From assembly GCA_037200045.1 (NCBI GenBank), contig JBBCHM010000001.1, positions 1,798,001 to 1,862,000 on the forward strand: DNA of 64,000 bases. Reading direction: 5' to 3'. A program made the translations under genes and the position numbers. The notes under the pieces were generated by a model, which saw only the letters and a program-made list of their open reading frames with translations, was not told where the DNA came from and searched no databases. The stretch is from Rhizomicrobium sp. (GTDB lineage Bacteria > Pseudomonadota > Alphaproteobacteria > Micropepsales > Micropepsaceae). This document shows, piece after piece, positions 20,743-30,065 of the stretch. Each line of letters opens with the position of its first letter. Position 1 is the first letter of the stretch.

Positions 20743-21580
20743 ATGTCCTTCATGCCCGACGCCGAAGCCTTCGAAGCCACCCGCCGCGCCCATTTTGCCG
20801 TGACGCTGCATAACCCCGCCGATTTCGAGGGCATGCGCCGCGCCGGACGGCTGGCGGCGGAAGTCCTGGACCTGATGGTTCCGGCGGTAAAACCGGGCGT
20901 CACGACCGAATATCTCGACAAGCTCGCCTATGATTACGTCGTCAGCCATGGCGCCATCCCGGCCTGCCTGGGCTATCGCGGCTATCGCCACACGCCTGTG
21001 CACCTCGATCAACCACGTCGTCTGCCACGGCATCCCGAGCGACAAGCCCCTGCGCGACGGCGACATCATCAACATCGACGTGACGGTGATCGTGGACGGC
21101 TGGCACGGCGACACCAGCCGCATGTATCTGGTCGGCGACGTGAAGCTGAAGGCCAAGAGGCTGGTCGACATCACCTATGAGTCGATGATGCGCGGCATCG
21201 CGGTGGTGAAGCCCGGCAACACGACCGGCGACATCGGCCACGCCATCCAGTCCTATGCCGAGGGCCAGGAGCGCTGCGCCGTGGTGCGCGATTTCTGCGG
21301 CCATGGCGTCGGGCGCATCTTCCATGCCCTGCCCAACATCGTGCATTACGGAAAGCCCGGGCACGGGATCGGGCTGAAGCCCGGGATGTTCTTCACCATC
21401 GAACCGATGATCAATCTGGGCGGCTATGGCGTGAAGGTCCTCAACGACGGTTGGACCGCGGTGACGCGCGACCGCTCGCTGTCCGCCCAGTTCGAGCATT
21501 CGGTCGGCGTGACCGAAGAGGGCGTCGAGATTTTCACGAAGTCGCCCAAGGGCTGGGACAAGCCGCCTTACGGCATCTGA
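20743..21580 (+). pseudogene. map: Type I methionine aminopeptidase gene with a +1 frameshift
   Basis: The gene for the enzyme that removes N-terminal Met. The first frame (ATG 20743) encodes MRRAGRLAAEVLD through GYRGYRHT and is then lost. The second frame resumes with CTSINHVVCHGIP and runs to 21580 with all metal ligands: Asp in IDVTVIVDG and HGDTS, His in GHGVGRIFH, Glu in TIEPM and QFEHSV. Removing one C from the CC at 20995-20996 joins the frames as HTLCTSINHV, as expected for the family. Map is usually essential, so a sequencing indel or a second map copy elsewhere is more likely than true loss; both frames are otherwise intact. Confidence 0.85.
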
Positions 21581-21660
21581 GTCCGGCATCGCATTTTTGC
21601 CGCCGCCGGCTTCGTGGGCGGCGGGGCGCCTGATAAGCTTGGATCGTGGCGGGGCGAGCG

Positions 21661-22416
21661 ATGGCGCGGAAGAACACCAAAGCTGCGGAAGAACGCGCGT
21701 CGGGTGCCGCCGACGCCGGCCTGCCGTTTCGCGCCGCGGAGACCGAGCCGCATCAACTGGGCCATCGCGAACGCCTGCGCGAACGCTTCCTCGAAGGCGG
21801 CGCCGGCGCCATGCCGGACTACGAATTGATGGAGCTGGTGTTGTTCGCGGCGATCCCGCGCCGCGACACGAAACCGCTCGCCAAGCAGCTCATAGCCCAT
21901 TTCGGAAGTTTCGCCGAAGCCATCGCGGCGCCCCGCGCCCGGCTGCTTGAGGTGGACGGGGTTGGAGATGCGGTCGTCGCGCAGCTCAAGATCGTGGAGG
22001 CCGCGGCGCTCCGGCTGTCGCGCAATGCGATGCTGAACAAGCCGGCGCTGTCGTCCTGGGCCGCGCTGATCGACTATTGCACGGCGGCGATGGCGCGCAG
22101 CCCGAACGAGGAATTCCGCGTCCTGTTCCTGGACCGCAAGAACATCCTGATCGCCGACGAGGTGCAAACGCGCGGCACGGTCGATCATGCGCCGGTCTAT
22201 CCGCGCGAGATCGTCAAGCGGGCGCTGGAGATCGGCGCCAGCGCGGTGATCCTGGTGCACAACCACCCGAGCGGCGATCCGACGCCCAGCCGCGCCGACA
22301 TCGAGATGACCCGCGACGTGGCGGCGGCGGCCAAGGCGCTGAAGATCGCAGTGCACGATCACCTGGTAATCGGCCGCAGCGGCCATGCCAGCTTCAAGGC
22401 GCTGGGCCTGTTGTAG
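21661..22416 (+). CDS. radC: RadC family protein (JAB/MPN domain)
   Basis: A 251-residue protein with an N-terminal helix-hairpin-helix region ([37 protein letters not shown]) and a C-terminal JAB metal-binding domain with [14 protein letters not shown] and [18 protein letters not shown]. The family was linked to DNA repair, but its role is unsettled. ATG 21661 is preferred, although a GTG 15 bases upstream is in frame. It converges on a lipoprotein gene. Confidence 0.9.
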   Translation: MARKNTKAAEERASGAADAGLPFRAAETEPHQLGHRERLRERFLEGGAGAMPDYELMELVLFAAIPRRDTKPLAKQLIAHFGSFAEAIAAPRARLLEVDGVGDAVVAQLKIVEAAALRLSRNAMLNKPALSSWAALIDYCTAAMARSPNEEFRVLFLDRKNILIADEVQTRGTVDHAPVYPREIVKRALEIGASAVILVHNHPSGDPTPSRADIEMTRDVAAAAKALKIAVHDHLVIGRSGHASFKALGLL

Positions 22417-22425
22417 CCGGCTGCG

Positions 22426-23211
22426 CTACGATGGCGCGCACACGCCGCGGTCCGTCGTTTTCAACTCTGAAGCTTGGGCTTGTCCCGGCACCAGGCTTGC
22501 CCCGACAGAAAGCACAACGCCGCCCAATTGCTCCACCCAGGAAATTACGACATAGCCACGGTCTCGAACGGTAGGGCCCGAGAAGATCGTTCCGTCCATC
22601 GCCTCGCCGATGAGGCTTTGCAGCGCCGCGCCGATATTATCGCCTGCATCGTCGATCCGCGCGGCGCGAAAGACCGAAGGATGCAGAACACCCATGCCCG
22701 TCGACCACACGCGGCTCGGAACCGTGGTCGCGACCAAATACACATGATGAAGCGGAAGACCGGCGCGGCCCATCACGTCGGCGGCCTGCAGCTTGTCATA
22801 GTTGTCGCGCATAAAGTCTCCAACTTGATTTTCAGTGGGGTTGGGCCGGGCCAAGGATATCTTCGTTTCGCCGACGGGTATTAGCAGCGGGGCGACGTGA
22901 GCCGGATAACGCGTCGCCGACCGTATCGGCCCGGAGCCGACGCAAAGTACAGCCTTCAGCGCCTCATAGGTCTCGATCTGATCCGCGCTCTGATCAAAAA
23001 GAAGATAGAAATACAGCGGCGCATCCGCTTCCGACTGACCCTTGTGCCAATAATAGGGTTGCACGGTTTGGATACTGTAGGCCGCCGGCGCGGCATATTC
23101 CCGTTCGAGCGAGTCGATGCCCGACATGTCCGGGTCCGCCGACGAGCAGGCACAAAGGACCGTCAGCACTAGCGGCGTGGTGAGGCGAGGCCAGTTCATG
23201 GCGGAGTCCAT
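22426..23211 (-). CDS. Putative lipoprotein of unknown function
   Basis: A 261-residue protein with a short signal peptide and a lipobox-like LCAC before SSADPDM, so it is probably lipid-anchored and periplasmic. No domain is recognised. Tyr and Trp are frequent in the N-terminal part (VQPYYWHKG), and the rest is mixed alpha/beta. MNWPRL (start 23199) is an alternative start that gives a better signal peptide. It follows a small membrane protein gene after 6 bp and is probably co-transcribed with it. Confidence 0.6.
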   Translation of the reverse strand: MDSAMNWPRLTTPLVLTVLCACSSADPDMSGIDSLEREYAAPAAYSIQTVQPYYWHKGQSEADAPLYFYLLFDQSADQIETYEALKAVLCVGSGPIRSATRYPAHVAPLLIPVGETKISLARPNPTENQVGDFMRDNYDKLQAADVMGRAGLPLHHVYLVATTVPSRVWSTGMGVLHPSVFRAARIDDAGDNIGAALQSLIGEAMDGTIFSGPTVRDRGYVVISWVEQLGGVVLSVGASLVPGQAQASELKTTDRGVCAPS

Positions 23212-23217
23212 TCCGAT

Positions 23218-23442
23218 CTAGGGCCGGTCCTGTGGGGGATGGCGCAATCGCGCCCGCCAAATCGATAATGCGGCGATAGGAACGGCGACGATGAAGCTGA
23301 CGCCCGCCTCCAATTTCGGTGAGGAGGATATGTGAAAATACTTTTGAACGAAGAAGACCACCAACACCGTGATCACGAAGACCACGGCGCCGACCGCCGC
23401 CGATAGACCGGCATTCTTAAGCCACGCCAGTACGACGCTCAT
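23218..23442 (-). CDS. Small two-helix membrane protein
   Basis: A 74-residue protein with two predicted membrane helices (about residues 10-34 and 44-62). A good AGGTGG ribosome site lies seven bases before the ATG. The charged C-terminal tail (RARLRHPPQDR) would stay in the cytoplasm. It is directly upstream of the lipoprotein gene, and the pair may work together at the envelope. The function is unknown. Confidence 0.6.
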   Translation of the reverse strand: MSVVLAWLKNAGLSAAVGAVVFVITVLVVFFVQKYFHISSSPKLEAGVSFIVAVPIAALSIWRARLRHPPQDRP

Positions 23443-23649
23443 CTTTCGCCACCTTTTGGCGCGGGCAATCGATGTGGTGACTTGGATCGGAATCGGGGCC
23501 GCATGCCCGTCCCGTACGCCGCTAGGACGACAGAGTAGCGCGCCGAATTCCCCTTGTTAAGCGAAGCCCAGAGATACCAAGCCTTGGGCAGCCGGCATTT
23601 ACTCCCACTTAGCACCCACTGCTATAGTCGCCGTCAAATCGGGGATTTC

Positions 23650-24540
23650 ATGCTGCGTTTCGTGCTGCGCGAGGCCGGGAGGACGGGGCTGGGCCTGGTG
23701 GGCGCCGTTCTGCTCGCCGCCGCCATTTCGGCGCTGGCCGCGCCTGACGCCGCCGGCGGGCTCTGGCATTTCCTGGTCGCCTGGGGACGCGCCCTCGACG
23801 CCTTCGCCCATCTCGATTTCGGCCACAGCGCCATGACCGGCGCCTCCGCCCGCGCGGAGCTCGCCGATCGCCTGCCGCTGACCCTGGGCCTGGTGCTGGA
23901 AGGCTTCGTGGTGGCGCTGATCGTGGGGATTCCGGTCGGCTTCCTGTTCGGCGCCGGACCGGCGCGGCGCGCGGCGGCGCCCTTGGTGCAGGTCCTGTCC
24001 GCGGCACCGATCTTCTGCGCCGGGCTGGCGCTCGCCTTCGTGGCGGCGAACCTGCTGCACTGGCCGGTGCCGCGCGGCACCGGCATCGCGGCCGGATTGG
24101 CGCTGGTGCCCAGGGACGCACGCGGGCTCGAAACGCTGCTGCTTCCCGTCCTGACCGTGGGCCTGTCGGGCGCGGCGGCGGCGCAACTGGCGCTGCGGCG
24201 CGCCGGCGCGGAATCGGCGCGCCAGCCCTGGCGGACGCAGCTTCGCCGCATGGGCCTGCCGGCCTGGGAGATCGAGACCGTCTATGGCGTGCCGCAGATC
24301 TTCGCCGGCCTTCTGACCGATCTTGGCGAGGTGATGCTGGCGCTGTTCTCGGCCGCCGCGGTGGCCGAGTGGGTGTTCAACTATGCCGGCGCCGCGGACC
24401 TTTTCGTCAAATCGGTGGCGCTGCACGACTGGGCGATCGTGTCGCCGATCCTGTTGAGCTTCGCCGGGCTGACGATGATCGCCGATCTCGTCGGCCGCTG
24501 CGCCGCCTATCCGCTGGTCGCGACGGGGACCGCGCCATGA
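23650..24540 (+). CDS. ABC transporter permease, DppB/OppB-like, divergent
   Basis: A 296-residue membrane protein with about six helices resembling the first permease of peptide/nickel ABC importers (PVGFLFGAG, LPVLTVGLSGAAAAQLALRR, FNYAGAADLFVKSVALHDW). The cytoplasmic EAA-type coupling segment is poorly conserved. The start has GGGG eight bases upstream. It opens a three-gene cluster with 4-bp stop/start overlaps. No substrate-binding protein gene is adjacent, so the substrate is unknown. Confidence 0.75.
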   Translation: MLRFVLREAGRTGLGLVGAVLLAAAISALAAPDAAGGLWHFLVAWGRALDAFAHLDFGHSAMTGASARAELADRLPLTLGLVLEGFVVALIVGIPVGFLFGAGPARRAAAPLVQVLSAAPIFCAGLALAFVAANLLHWPVPRGTGIAAGLALVPRDARGLETLLLPVLTVGLSGAAAAQLALRRAGAESARQPWRTQLRRMGLPAWEIETVYGVPQIFAGLLTDLGEVMLALFSAAAVAEWVFNYAGAADLFVKSVALHDWAIVSPILLSFAGLTMIADLVGRCAAYPLVATGTAP

Positions 24541-25367
24541 CCATCGCGGCAACCTCGCAGGCGCCGTCCGGCCCCACCTCGCTGCACGCCATGCTGCGGA
24601 TCGTGGGGTGGATCGGGCTCGGCCTGATCGCGGTGGCGGTGAGCCTGTCGGACTTCCTCGCCAGCGCGCCGGCCGACGCCACGGGCATCGGGGCGCTGCT
24701 GGCGCCGCCCTCGGCGGACTTCCGCTTCGGCACCGACATCCTGGGCCGCGACATGCTGAGCGAGACGCTGCATGCGCTGAACGCCACGGTGCGCAGCGCC
24801 CTGCCCGCCACCGTGGTGACGCTGATCGCCGGCGCGCTGTTCGGCTTCGTGGCGGCGCGGCTGCCGCGGTCGCTGGCGCTGGCGGTGAGGAGCCTGGTCG
24901 GTATCCTCGCCTCGCTGCCGGCGCTGCTGCTGGCGGTGCTGGTCATCGGGCTTTCGACCCGCGACTGGGCGGCGGTGGCGGCGGGATTGTCGGCCGCGCC
25001 CTTCACCTTCGTGCGCGCCTTCGACCGGGCGCGGATCGAGGAGCGCGCGACGCATTCCGAATACGCCCGGGCCACCGGCATTTCCGCCTCCACGCTGCTC
25101 AGGCGCGATCTGGTCTACGAGTTCAGCGACACGATCCTGTCGAGCGCGGCGCGCGCGCTGGCGGCGGTGACGCTGGTCCTGTCGACGGTGAGCTTCCTCG
25201 GCTTCGGCGCGGTGCCGCCGCATCGCGACCTCGGCCTGATGATCGCGGCGGCCAAGCCCTATTTCCTGCATGCCTGGTGGACGGCGGCGTTTCCCGCCGC
25301 GGCGCTGACGCTGCTGATCCTGTTCGCGCGGCTGGCGGCCGGGCTCGATGAAGGCGAGCGCGCATGA
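24537..25367 (+). CDS. ABC transporter permease, DppC/OppC-like
   Basis: A 276-residue permease with the DppC-type start (FRFGTDILGRDMLSETLHAL) and the coupling segment ARATGISASTLLRRDLVYEF, followed by SFLGFGAVPPHRDLGLMI. These are usual for the second subunit of peptide-type ABC importers. It overlaps its neighbours by 4 bp on each side and would pair with the 23650 product in the inner membrane. Confidence 0.8.
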   Translation: MTIAATSQAPSGPTSLHAMLRIVGWIGLGLIAVAVSLSDFLASAPADATGIGALLAPPSADFRFGTDILGRDMLSETLHALNATVRSALPATVVTLIAGALFGFVAARLPRSLALAVRSLVGILASLPALLLAVLVIGLSTRDWAAVAAGLSAAPFTFVRAFDRARIEERATHSEYARATGISASTLLRRDLVYEFSDTILSSAARALAAVTLVLSTVSFLGFGAVPPHRDLGLMIAAAKPYFLHAWWTAAFPAAALTLLILFARLAAGLDEGERA

Positions 25368-26923
25368 GCGAGGCCCGGCCCATCGTCGAAGTGCAGGATC
25401 TCGGCGTCGTCCATGACGGCGCGGTCGAGCTGGAGAAGCTCTCCTTCCGGCTCGACGGCGGCGAGACGCTGGTGCTGCTCGGCGATGCGTCCAGCGGCAA
25501 GGACGCGCTGCTGCGGGTGCTCGGCGGCTATACGCGGCGCGGCGACGAGTGTTCCGGAACGGTCAGGTTCGGCGACGGCATGGCCGTATCGGCGGCGAAG
25601 CGCGTGAAGGCCAATCTGCGCATCGTCTATCTGGCGGCCGCCGCCGACGCGCCCCTCAATCCGCATGCCAGCGTCGTGACACAGCTTTCCCGCGTGATCG
25701 CGCGGCGCCATGCGAGCCCGCGCGCCAGCGCCCGCGAGGAGCTGCGCATCGCATTGGAACGCTTTCCCGCCGCCCCGCTCTTCGCGGAGATGAAGAAGCG
25801 GCCCGGCGAGCTGGATGCGATGGCCCTGTCCTGGGCGCTGCTCGCCGCCGCGATCGCGCAGGCGCCGGATCTGCTGATCGCCGACCACGCCTTCGGCGAC
25901 CTGACGCCGCGCTCCATCCGCGCCGTCGTCGCCGCGCTCATGGAGGAGCAGAAGCGGCTCGGCTTCGCGCTGCTCTATGCCGCGCGCGGGCTGAAGGCGG
26001 CGTCGCGGCTCGGCAGCCGCGTGATCGTGCTGCGCCAGGGCAAGGTGATCGAGGAAGGCGCCTTCGCGAAGCTCGCGAGCGGCCAGAGCCACGCCTATAC
26101 CCGCACCCTGTTCAAGGCGCTGCCCAAACCGCTGGGCCTGCCGCCGGGGCGCAACGCGACGCGCGGCGAGCCGCTGTTGCAGGTGCAGGGTCTCGATCTG
26201 GCCGGAGCCAAGGGCAAGGCGAGGCGCGACGGCATCACCTTCGAGCTGCGCCGCGGCGCCGCGCTGGCGCTGATCGGCGAGGAAGGCTCGGGGCGGCGCG
26301 CGCTGGTGCGCGCGCTGCTCGGGCTCGATCATGTCGCGGGCGGGCGCGTGGTGCTCGACCAAGTCGATATGAGCATCCTGTCGGCGCCGATGACCTCGCG
26401 CCTGCGCCGCCGCATCGCCTTCATCACCGGCGCTGACGACGCGCTCGATCCGCGCATGACGCTGTGGGACACGGTGGACGAGCCCTTGCGCGCCCATCTG
26501 CGTCTGTCGCGCGAGATGGTGGCGGGGCATCGCGAAACCGCGCTGAAGCGCGTCGGCCTGGCCAGCCATGACGGGCGGCGCGCCGTCGCCACCCTGTCGC
26601 CCTTCGACAAAAGGCGCCTGCAGGTCGCGCGCGCTATCGTGAGCGCCCCGTTCCTGGCGGTGATCGACGAGCCCTTGCGCGGGCTCGACGCCTTCGCCCA
26701 GTCGATCCTGACCGAGCTCCTGGAGGATTTCCGCCGCCAGGAGGGGCCGGCTTTCCTGGTCATCACCGCCGATGTCGGCGTGGCGCAGGCCCTCGCCGAG
26801 GACGCCATGTTCTTCAAGGACCGCAAGGTCGTGGAGCGCGGCCCGCTTAGGGAAATCCTGAAAAACCCGAAGGACGAGGAAACCCGCCTTCTGATCGAGG
26901 CCGCGATTCCGCCCGGCCTGTGA
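25364..26923 (+). CDS. Fused double ABC ATPase (DppD-DppF-like) with degenerate nucleotide-binding motifs
   Basis: A 519-residue protein with two ABC domains. Domain 1 (about 1-260) has a Walker A-like GDASSGKD at 40-47, with Asp where Ser/Thr should bind Mg-ATP, and no LSGGQ; its Walker B region LLIADHAFGD lacks the catalytic Glu. Domain 2 (about 268-519) has GEEGSGRR at 305-312, lacking both the Walker A Lys and Ser/Thr, and a signature-like LSPFD, but its Walker B VIDEPLRGLD keeps Glu. Peptide importers normally have intact sites in both ATPases, so activity is uncertain. It is in operon with the two permeases. Confidence 0.75.
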   Translation: MSEARPIVEVQDLGVVHDGAVELEKLSFRLDGGETLVLLGDASSGKDALLRVLGGYTRRGDECSGTVRFGDGMAVSAAKRVKANLRIVYLAAAADAPLNPHASVVTQLSRVIARRHASPRASAREELRIALERFPAAPLFAEMKKRPGELDAMALSWALLAAAIAQAPDLLIADHAFGDLTPRSIRAVVAALMEEQKRLGFALLYAARGLKAASRLGSRVIVLRQGKVIEEGAFAKLASGQSHAYTRTLFKALPKPLGLPPGRNATRGEPLLQVQGLDLAGAKGKARRDGITFELRRGAALALIGEEGSGRRALVRALLGLDHVAGGRVVLDQVDMSILSAPMTSRLRRRIAFITGADDALDPRMTLWDTVDEPLRAHLRLSREMVAGHRETALKRVGLASHDGRRAVATLSPFDKRRLQVARAIVSAPFLAVIDEPLRGLDAFAQSILTELLEDFRRQEGPAFLVITADVGVAQALAEDAMFFKDRKVVERGPLREILKNPKDEETRLLIEAAIPPGL

Positions 26924-26994
26924 CCGATTTGGCGGCGGCGTGGATTTGAGGGCAGGTTGGACCTATAAGGCCCCGTAACGAACCGGTTGCCGCG

Positions 26995-28296
26995 ATGATC
27001 CCCCGCTATTCCCGCCCCGAGATGGTTTCGCTCTGGTCCGACGAAACCAAATACCGCATCCATTTCGAGATCGAAGCCCATGCCGCCGAGGCGATGGCCG
27101 AGCTCGGCGTGATCCCGAAAGAGGCCGCCGCCACGATCTGGGAAAAGGGCCGCGACGCGAAAATCGACGTCGCGCGCATCGAGGAGATCGAGAAGGAGAC
27201 CCGGCACGAGACCATCGCCTTCACCACCCATCTGGCCGAGCTGATCGGCCCCGAAGCGCGCTTCGTGCATCAGGGCATGACCTCGTCCGACGTGCTGGAC
27301 ACCACGCTGTCGGTGCAGCTCGCGCGCGCCACGGACATTCTCATCGCCGATGTCGATCTGCTACTGGCGGCGCTCAAGAAGCGCGCCTTCGAGCACAAAT
27401 ACACCGTCACCATCGGCCGCAGCCACGGCATCCATGGCGAGCCGACGACGTTCGGGCTGAAGCTCGCGGGGTTCTATGCCGAGTTCGTGCGCGCCAAGGA
27501 CAGGCTGATCGCGGCGAAGGCGGAGATCGCGACCTGCGCCATCTCGGGCGCGATGGGGACCTTCGCCAATGTCGATCCGCGCGTCGAGGAACACGTCGCC
27601 GCCAAGCTCGGCCTGAAAGTCGAGCCGGTCTCGACCCAGGTGATCCCGCGCGACCGGCACGCGGCCTATTTCGCGGCGCTGGGCGTGGTGGCGAGCTCGA
27701 TCGAGCGGCTGGCGACGGAGATCCGCCATCTGCAGCGCACCGAGGTGCTGGAGGCGCAGGAATTTTTCGCCGAGGGGCAGAAGGGCTCCTCCGCCATGCC
27801 GCACAAGAGAAATCCGGTGCTGAGCGAGAACCTCACGGGCCTGGCGCGCATGGTGCGGGCCTATGTCATGCCGGCGATGGAGAACGTGGCGCTGTGGCAC
27901 GAGCGGGACATTTCGCATTCTTCCGTTGAGCGTTTCATCGGGCCGGACGCGACCATCACGCTCGACTTCGCGCTGGTGCGTGCGGCGGGCGTCGTCGACA
28001 AGCTGCTGGTGCGCGCCGACCGGATGAAAAAGAATCTGGAGTCGACGCAAGGCATCATCCATTCGCAGCGCGCGCTCCTGGCGCTGACCCAGGCGGGGAT
28101 CGAGCGCGAGGCGGCCTATAAGCTGGTGCAGAAGAACGCGATGCGCGCCTGGGCCGGCGAGGGCACGCTGCTGGAGCTGCTGAAGGCCGATCCCGAGGTG
28201 GCGAAATCGGTGCCGGCCAAGGCGCTCGAAGCGATGTTCGACCTCGAATACCACACCAAGGAAGTCGACACGATTTTCAAACGGGTGTTCGGCTGA
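26995..28296 (+). CDS. purB: Adenylosuccinate lyase
   Basis: A 433-residue enzyme of purine synthesis that cleaves SAICAR and adenylosuccinate, releasing fumarate. The fumarase-superfamily signature GSSAMPHKRNP and the blocks TSSDVLDTTLS and GRSHGIHGEPTTF are present. Length is normal. It lies 6.7 kb from purC, so the purine genes are split by an accessory block here. The ATG is preceded by a weak ribosome site. Confidence 0.97.
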   Translation: MIPRYSRPEMVSLWSDETKYRIHFEIEAHAAEAMAELGVIPKEAAATIWEKGRDAKIDVARIEEIEKETRHETIAFTTHLAELIGPEARFVHQGMTSSDVLDTTLSVQLARATDILIADVDLLLAALKKRAFEHKYTVTIGRSHGIHGEPTTFGLKLAGFYAEFVRAKDRLIAAKAEIATCAISGAMGTFANVDPRVEEHVAAKLGLKVEPVSTQVIPRDRHAAYFAALGVVASSIERLATEIRHLQRTEVLEAQEFFAEGQKGSSAMPHKRNPVLSENLTGLARMVRAYVMPAMENVALWHERDISHSSVERFIGPDATITLDFALVRAAGVVDKLLVRADRMKKNLESTQGIIHSQRALLALTQAGIEREAAYKLVQKNAMRAWAGEGTLLELLKADPEVAKSVPAKALEAMFDLEYHTKEVDTIFKRVFG

Positions 28297-28358
28297 GCGC
28301 CTTGTTTTCGCCCTATCCATAGCCAACTGATAGCGTGCCACTGGTTCGGAGAGGGGTC

Positions 28359-29075
28359 ATGGGCTTTTCGGAAATATTGCCCAAGTGGCTGATTCCGCTG
28401 GGCGTGGTCGTGCTGTGCGCGGCGGGACTCGGCGGGTGCTTCGACCTCGGCCAGAAGGTCGCCATCGGGCGCGACGGCTCCGGCGGCTACGCGATTTCGG
28501 TGACGGCGGACGGCATCGTCGGCGACGGCCTGCGCAAGAAGCACGCGGAAGTCGATGTCGGCGACATGCGGATGACGACCCGGGTCTCGACCGTCGACGG
28601 CAAGACCGTGCAGACCAGCGGCACCGGCTTCCACGACCTGTCCGACCTGAAGCTTTCCGACGAGACCATCAGCCTGCGCGTCAAAGGCAAGGCCCTGCTC
28701 GGCCTCGGCGACACCCATGTGAATTTCCATCGCAGCTTCCGCGTCGATCGCGCACGCGACGGCCGCGCAGATGACGACAGCGATATCGGCCGGGACATCC
28801 TGACCAGCATGTTCGGCGATCACACCTATACCTTCAGCGTCTGGCTGCCGGGGACGATCGACCACGCGGCGCCGGTCGATATCGGCGGCCGCCTCATCGC
28901 TCCCACCGTGGCCGAGGTGGGTGACGGCCACAGCGTGACCTGGCGCATGAAGCTGACCGATATGTTCCTGGCGGACCGGCTCGATTTCGATGTCGACTTC
29001 TCGTCGCGCGGCGATTTCCACGACGCGGCGAGCCGGCCGGCCACGCACCACCGGCATCACACCGAGGATATCTGA
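28359..29075 (+). CDS. Lipoprotein of unknown function
   Basis: A 238-residue protein whose leader ends in the lipobox LGGC, so it is predicted to be lipid-anchored. The mature part is beta-rich with a His/Asp-rich tail (PATHHRHHTED). The Asp-rich stretch ARDGRADDDSDIGRD is probably a loop. No domain is recognised. The ATG has GAGAGGGG upstream. Confidence 0.65.
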   Translation: MGFSEILPKWLIPLGVVVLCAAGLGGCFDLGQKVAIGRDGSGGYAISVTADGIVGDGLRKKHAEVDVGDMRMTTRVSTVDGKTVQTSGTGFHDLSDLKLSDETISLRVKGKALLGLGDTHVNFHRSFRVDRARDGRADDDSDIGRDILTSMFGDHTYTFSVWLPGTIDHAAPVDIGGRLIAPTVAEVGDGHSVTWRMKLTDMFLADRLDFDVDFSSRGDFHDAASRPATHHRHHTEDI

Positions 29076-29132
29076 CGCGGCGGCGATGGCCCGCCGCCGT
29101 GGGGCGTGACATCATGGGGCAAAGGGGGCCCC

Positions 29133-29852
29133 ATGATCTCGGCGAAACTGGCCTATCGCATCAGCCTGGGTGGAGCAGCCGTCATCCTGCTGCTCGTGCT
29201 GGCCGGCCTGTTCCAGCCGGCGCCGGCTGCTTGCGGCGATCTGGCGAGGAATTATCCGGCGGTCATCGCGGAAGAATTGGCGCGCAGCGTTGGCGACCTT
29301 CAGGCCATTTTCGGCGATGCGCCAAGCGCCTGCCGCACGGCGCTGGCGGCGAAATTGAACCTCGTCACGCTGATCGACAGCCTGGTCTTCATTCCGGCCT
29401 ATGGCGCCTTCCTGCTGTTCTTCTTCCTCGCCATGGTGCCGCGCGACGAACACGCCGCGTTCCTCGGCTTCGTGCTGTCGGCGGCCGCGGTGGTGGCGGA
29501 CTATCTGGAGAATGTCTGCCTGTTCCAGATCACGGCGGCGCCGGATGCGCTCGGCCTTTGGCTCCTCGTGCTGCCCTGGGCGACGGGGGTGAAATGGCTG
29601 GGGCTGGGGCTCGCCGGCGCGGTCGCGGGCATGATCCTGATCAAGTCGGGGCGGGTGAACTATCCGGCAGCGGCGGCTTGCGGATTGGCGTTCCTCGGCA
29701 CCGTGGTCGGCATCGCCAATCCGCATTTGTTCGGGCCGTATATTTCGAACGCGGTGACGCTGTCCTGGATCGTGTTCCTGATCGTCGACATCCGCGGCGC
29801 GTTCTTCGCCTCAACCGTGCCGCAGTTTGAAGTAGAGGATGGTGCCCGATAG
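29133..29852 (+). CDS. Multi-pass membrane protein of unknown function
   Basis: A 239-residue protein with six or so hydrophobic segments and a short extracytoplasmic stretch with two Cys residues (PAACGD and SACRTA). No family is recognised. The ATG at 29133 follows GGGGG at good spacing. Its 3' end overlaps the end of the convergent SemiSWEET gene by 42 bp. Confidence 0.6.
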   Translation: MISAKLAYRISLGGAAVILLLVLAGLFQPAPAACGDLARNYPAVIAEELARSVGDLQAIFGDAPSACRTALAAKLNLVTLIDSLVFIPAYGAFLLFFFLAMVPRDEHAAFLGFVLSAAAVVADYLENVCLFQITAAPDALGLWLLVLPWATGVKWLGLGLAGAVAGMILIKSGRVNYPAAAACGLAFLGTVVGIANPHLFGPYISNAVTLSWIVFLIVDIRGAFFASTVPQFEVEDGAR

Positions 29853-30065
29853 CACAAAGGTCGCGCCATTGGCGGCGATCAGCGGTATGTCGCCGATGAT
29901 CGCGCCATAGACCAGCCACAGGAAGATTCCCGTGGTGAAGACCGCGAACATCGGCAGCGACAAGTCCTTGGTCGAGCGCGTGCGCCAGGTGTGAATCACC
30001 TGCGGCAGGAACGCGACCGTGGTGCAGAACGCGGCGGCCAGGCCGACAAGCGTGACCGGCGTCAT
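29811..30065 (-). CDS. SemiSWEET-type sugar transporter
   Basis: An 84-residue protein with three membrane helices and the PQ motif of the MtN3/PQ-loop family (FLPQVIHTWRTRSTKDLS). Bacterial SemiSWEETs of this size dimerise to make a sugar transport path. The ATG overlaps the stop of the upstream P450 gene by 4 bp, so the two are in one transcript. The substrate is unknown. Confidence 0.85.
   Translation of the reverse strand: MTPVTLVGLAAAFCTTVAFLPQVIHTWRTRSTKDLSLPMFAVFTTGIFLWLVYGAIIGDIPLIAANGATFVLSGTILYFKLRHG

Noticed and set aside
20930..21580. Two separate short genes in place of map
   Set aside because: The two frames carry complementary parts of a single known enzyme and join with one base removed.
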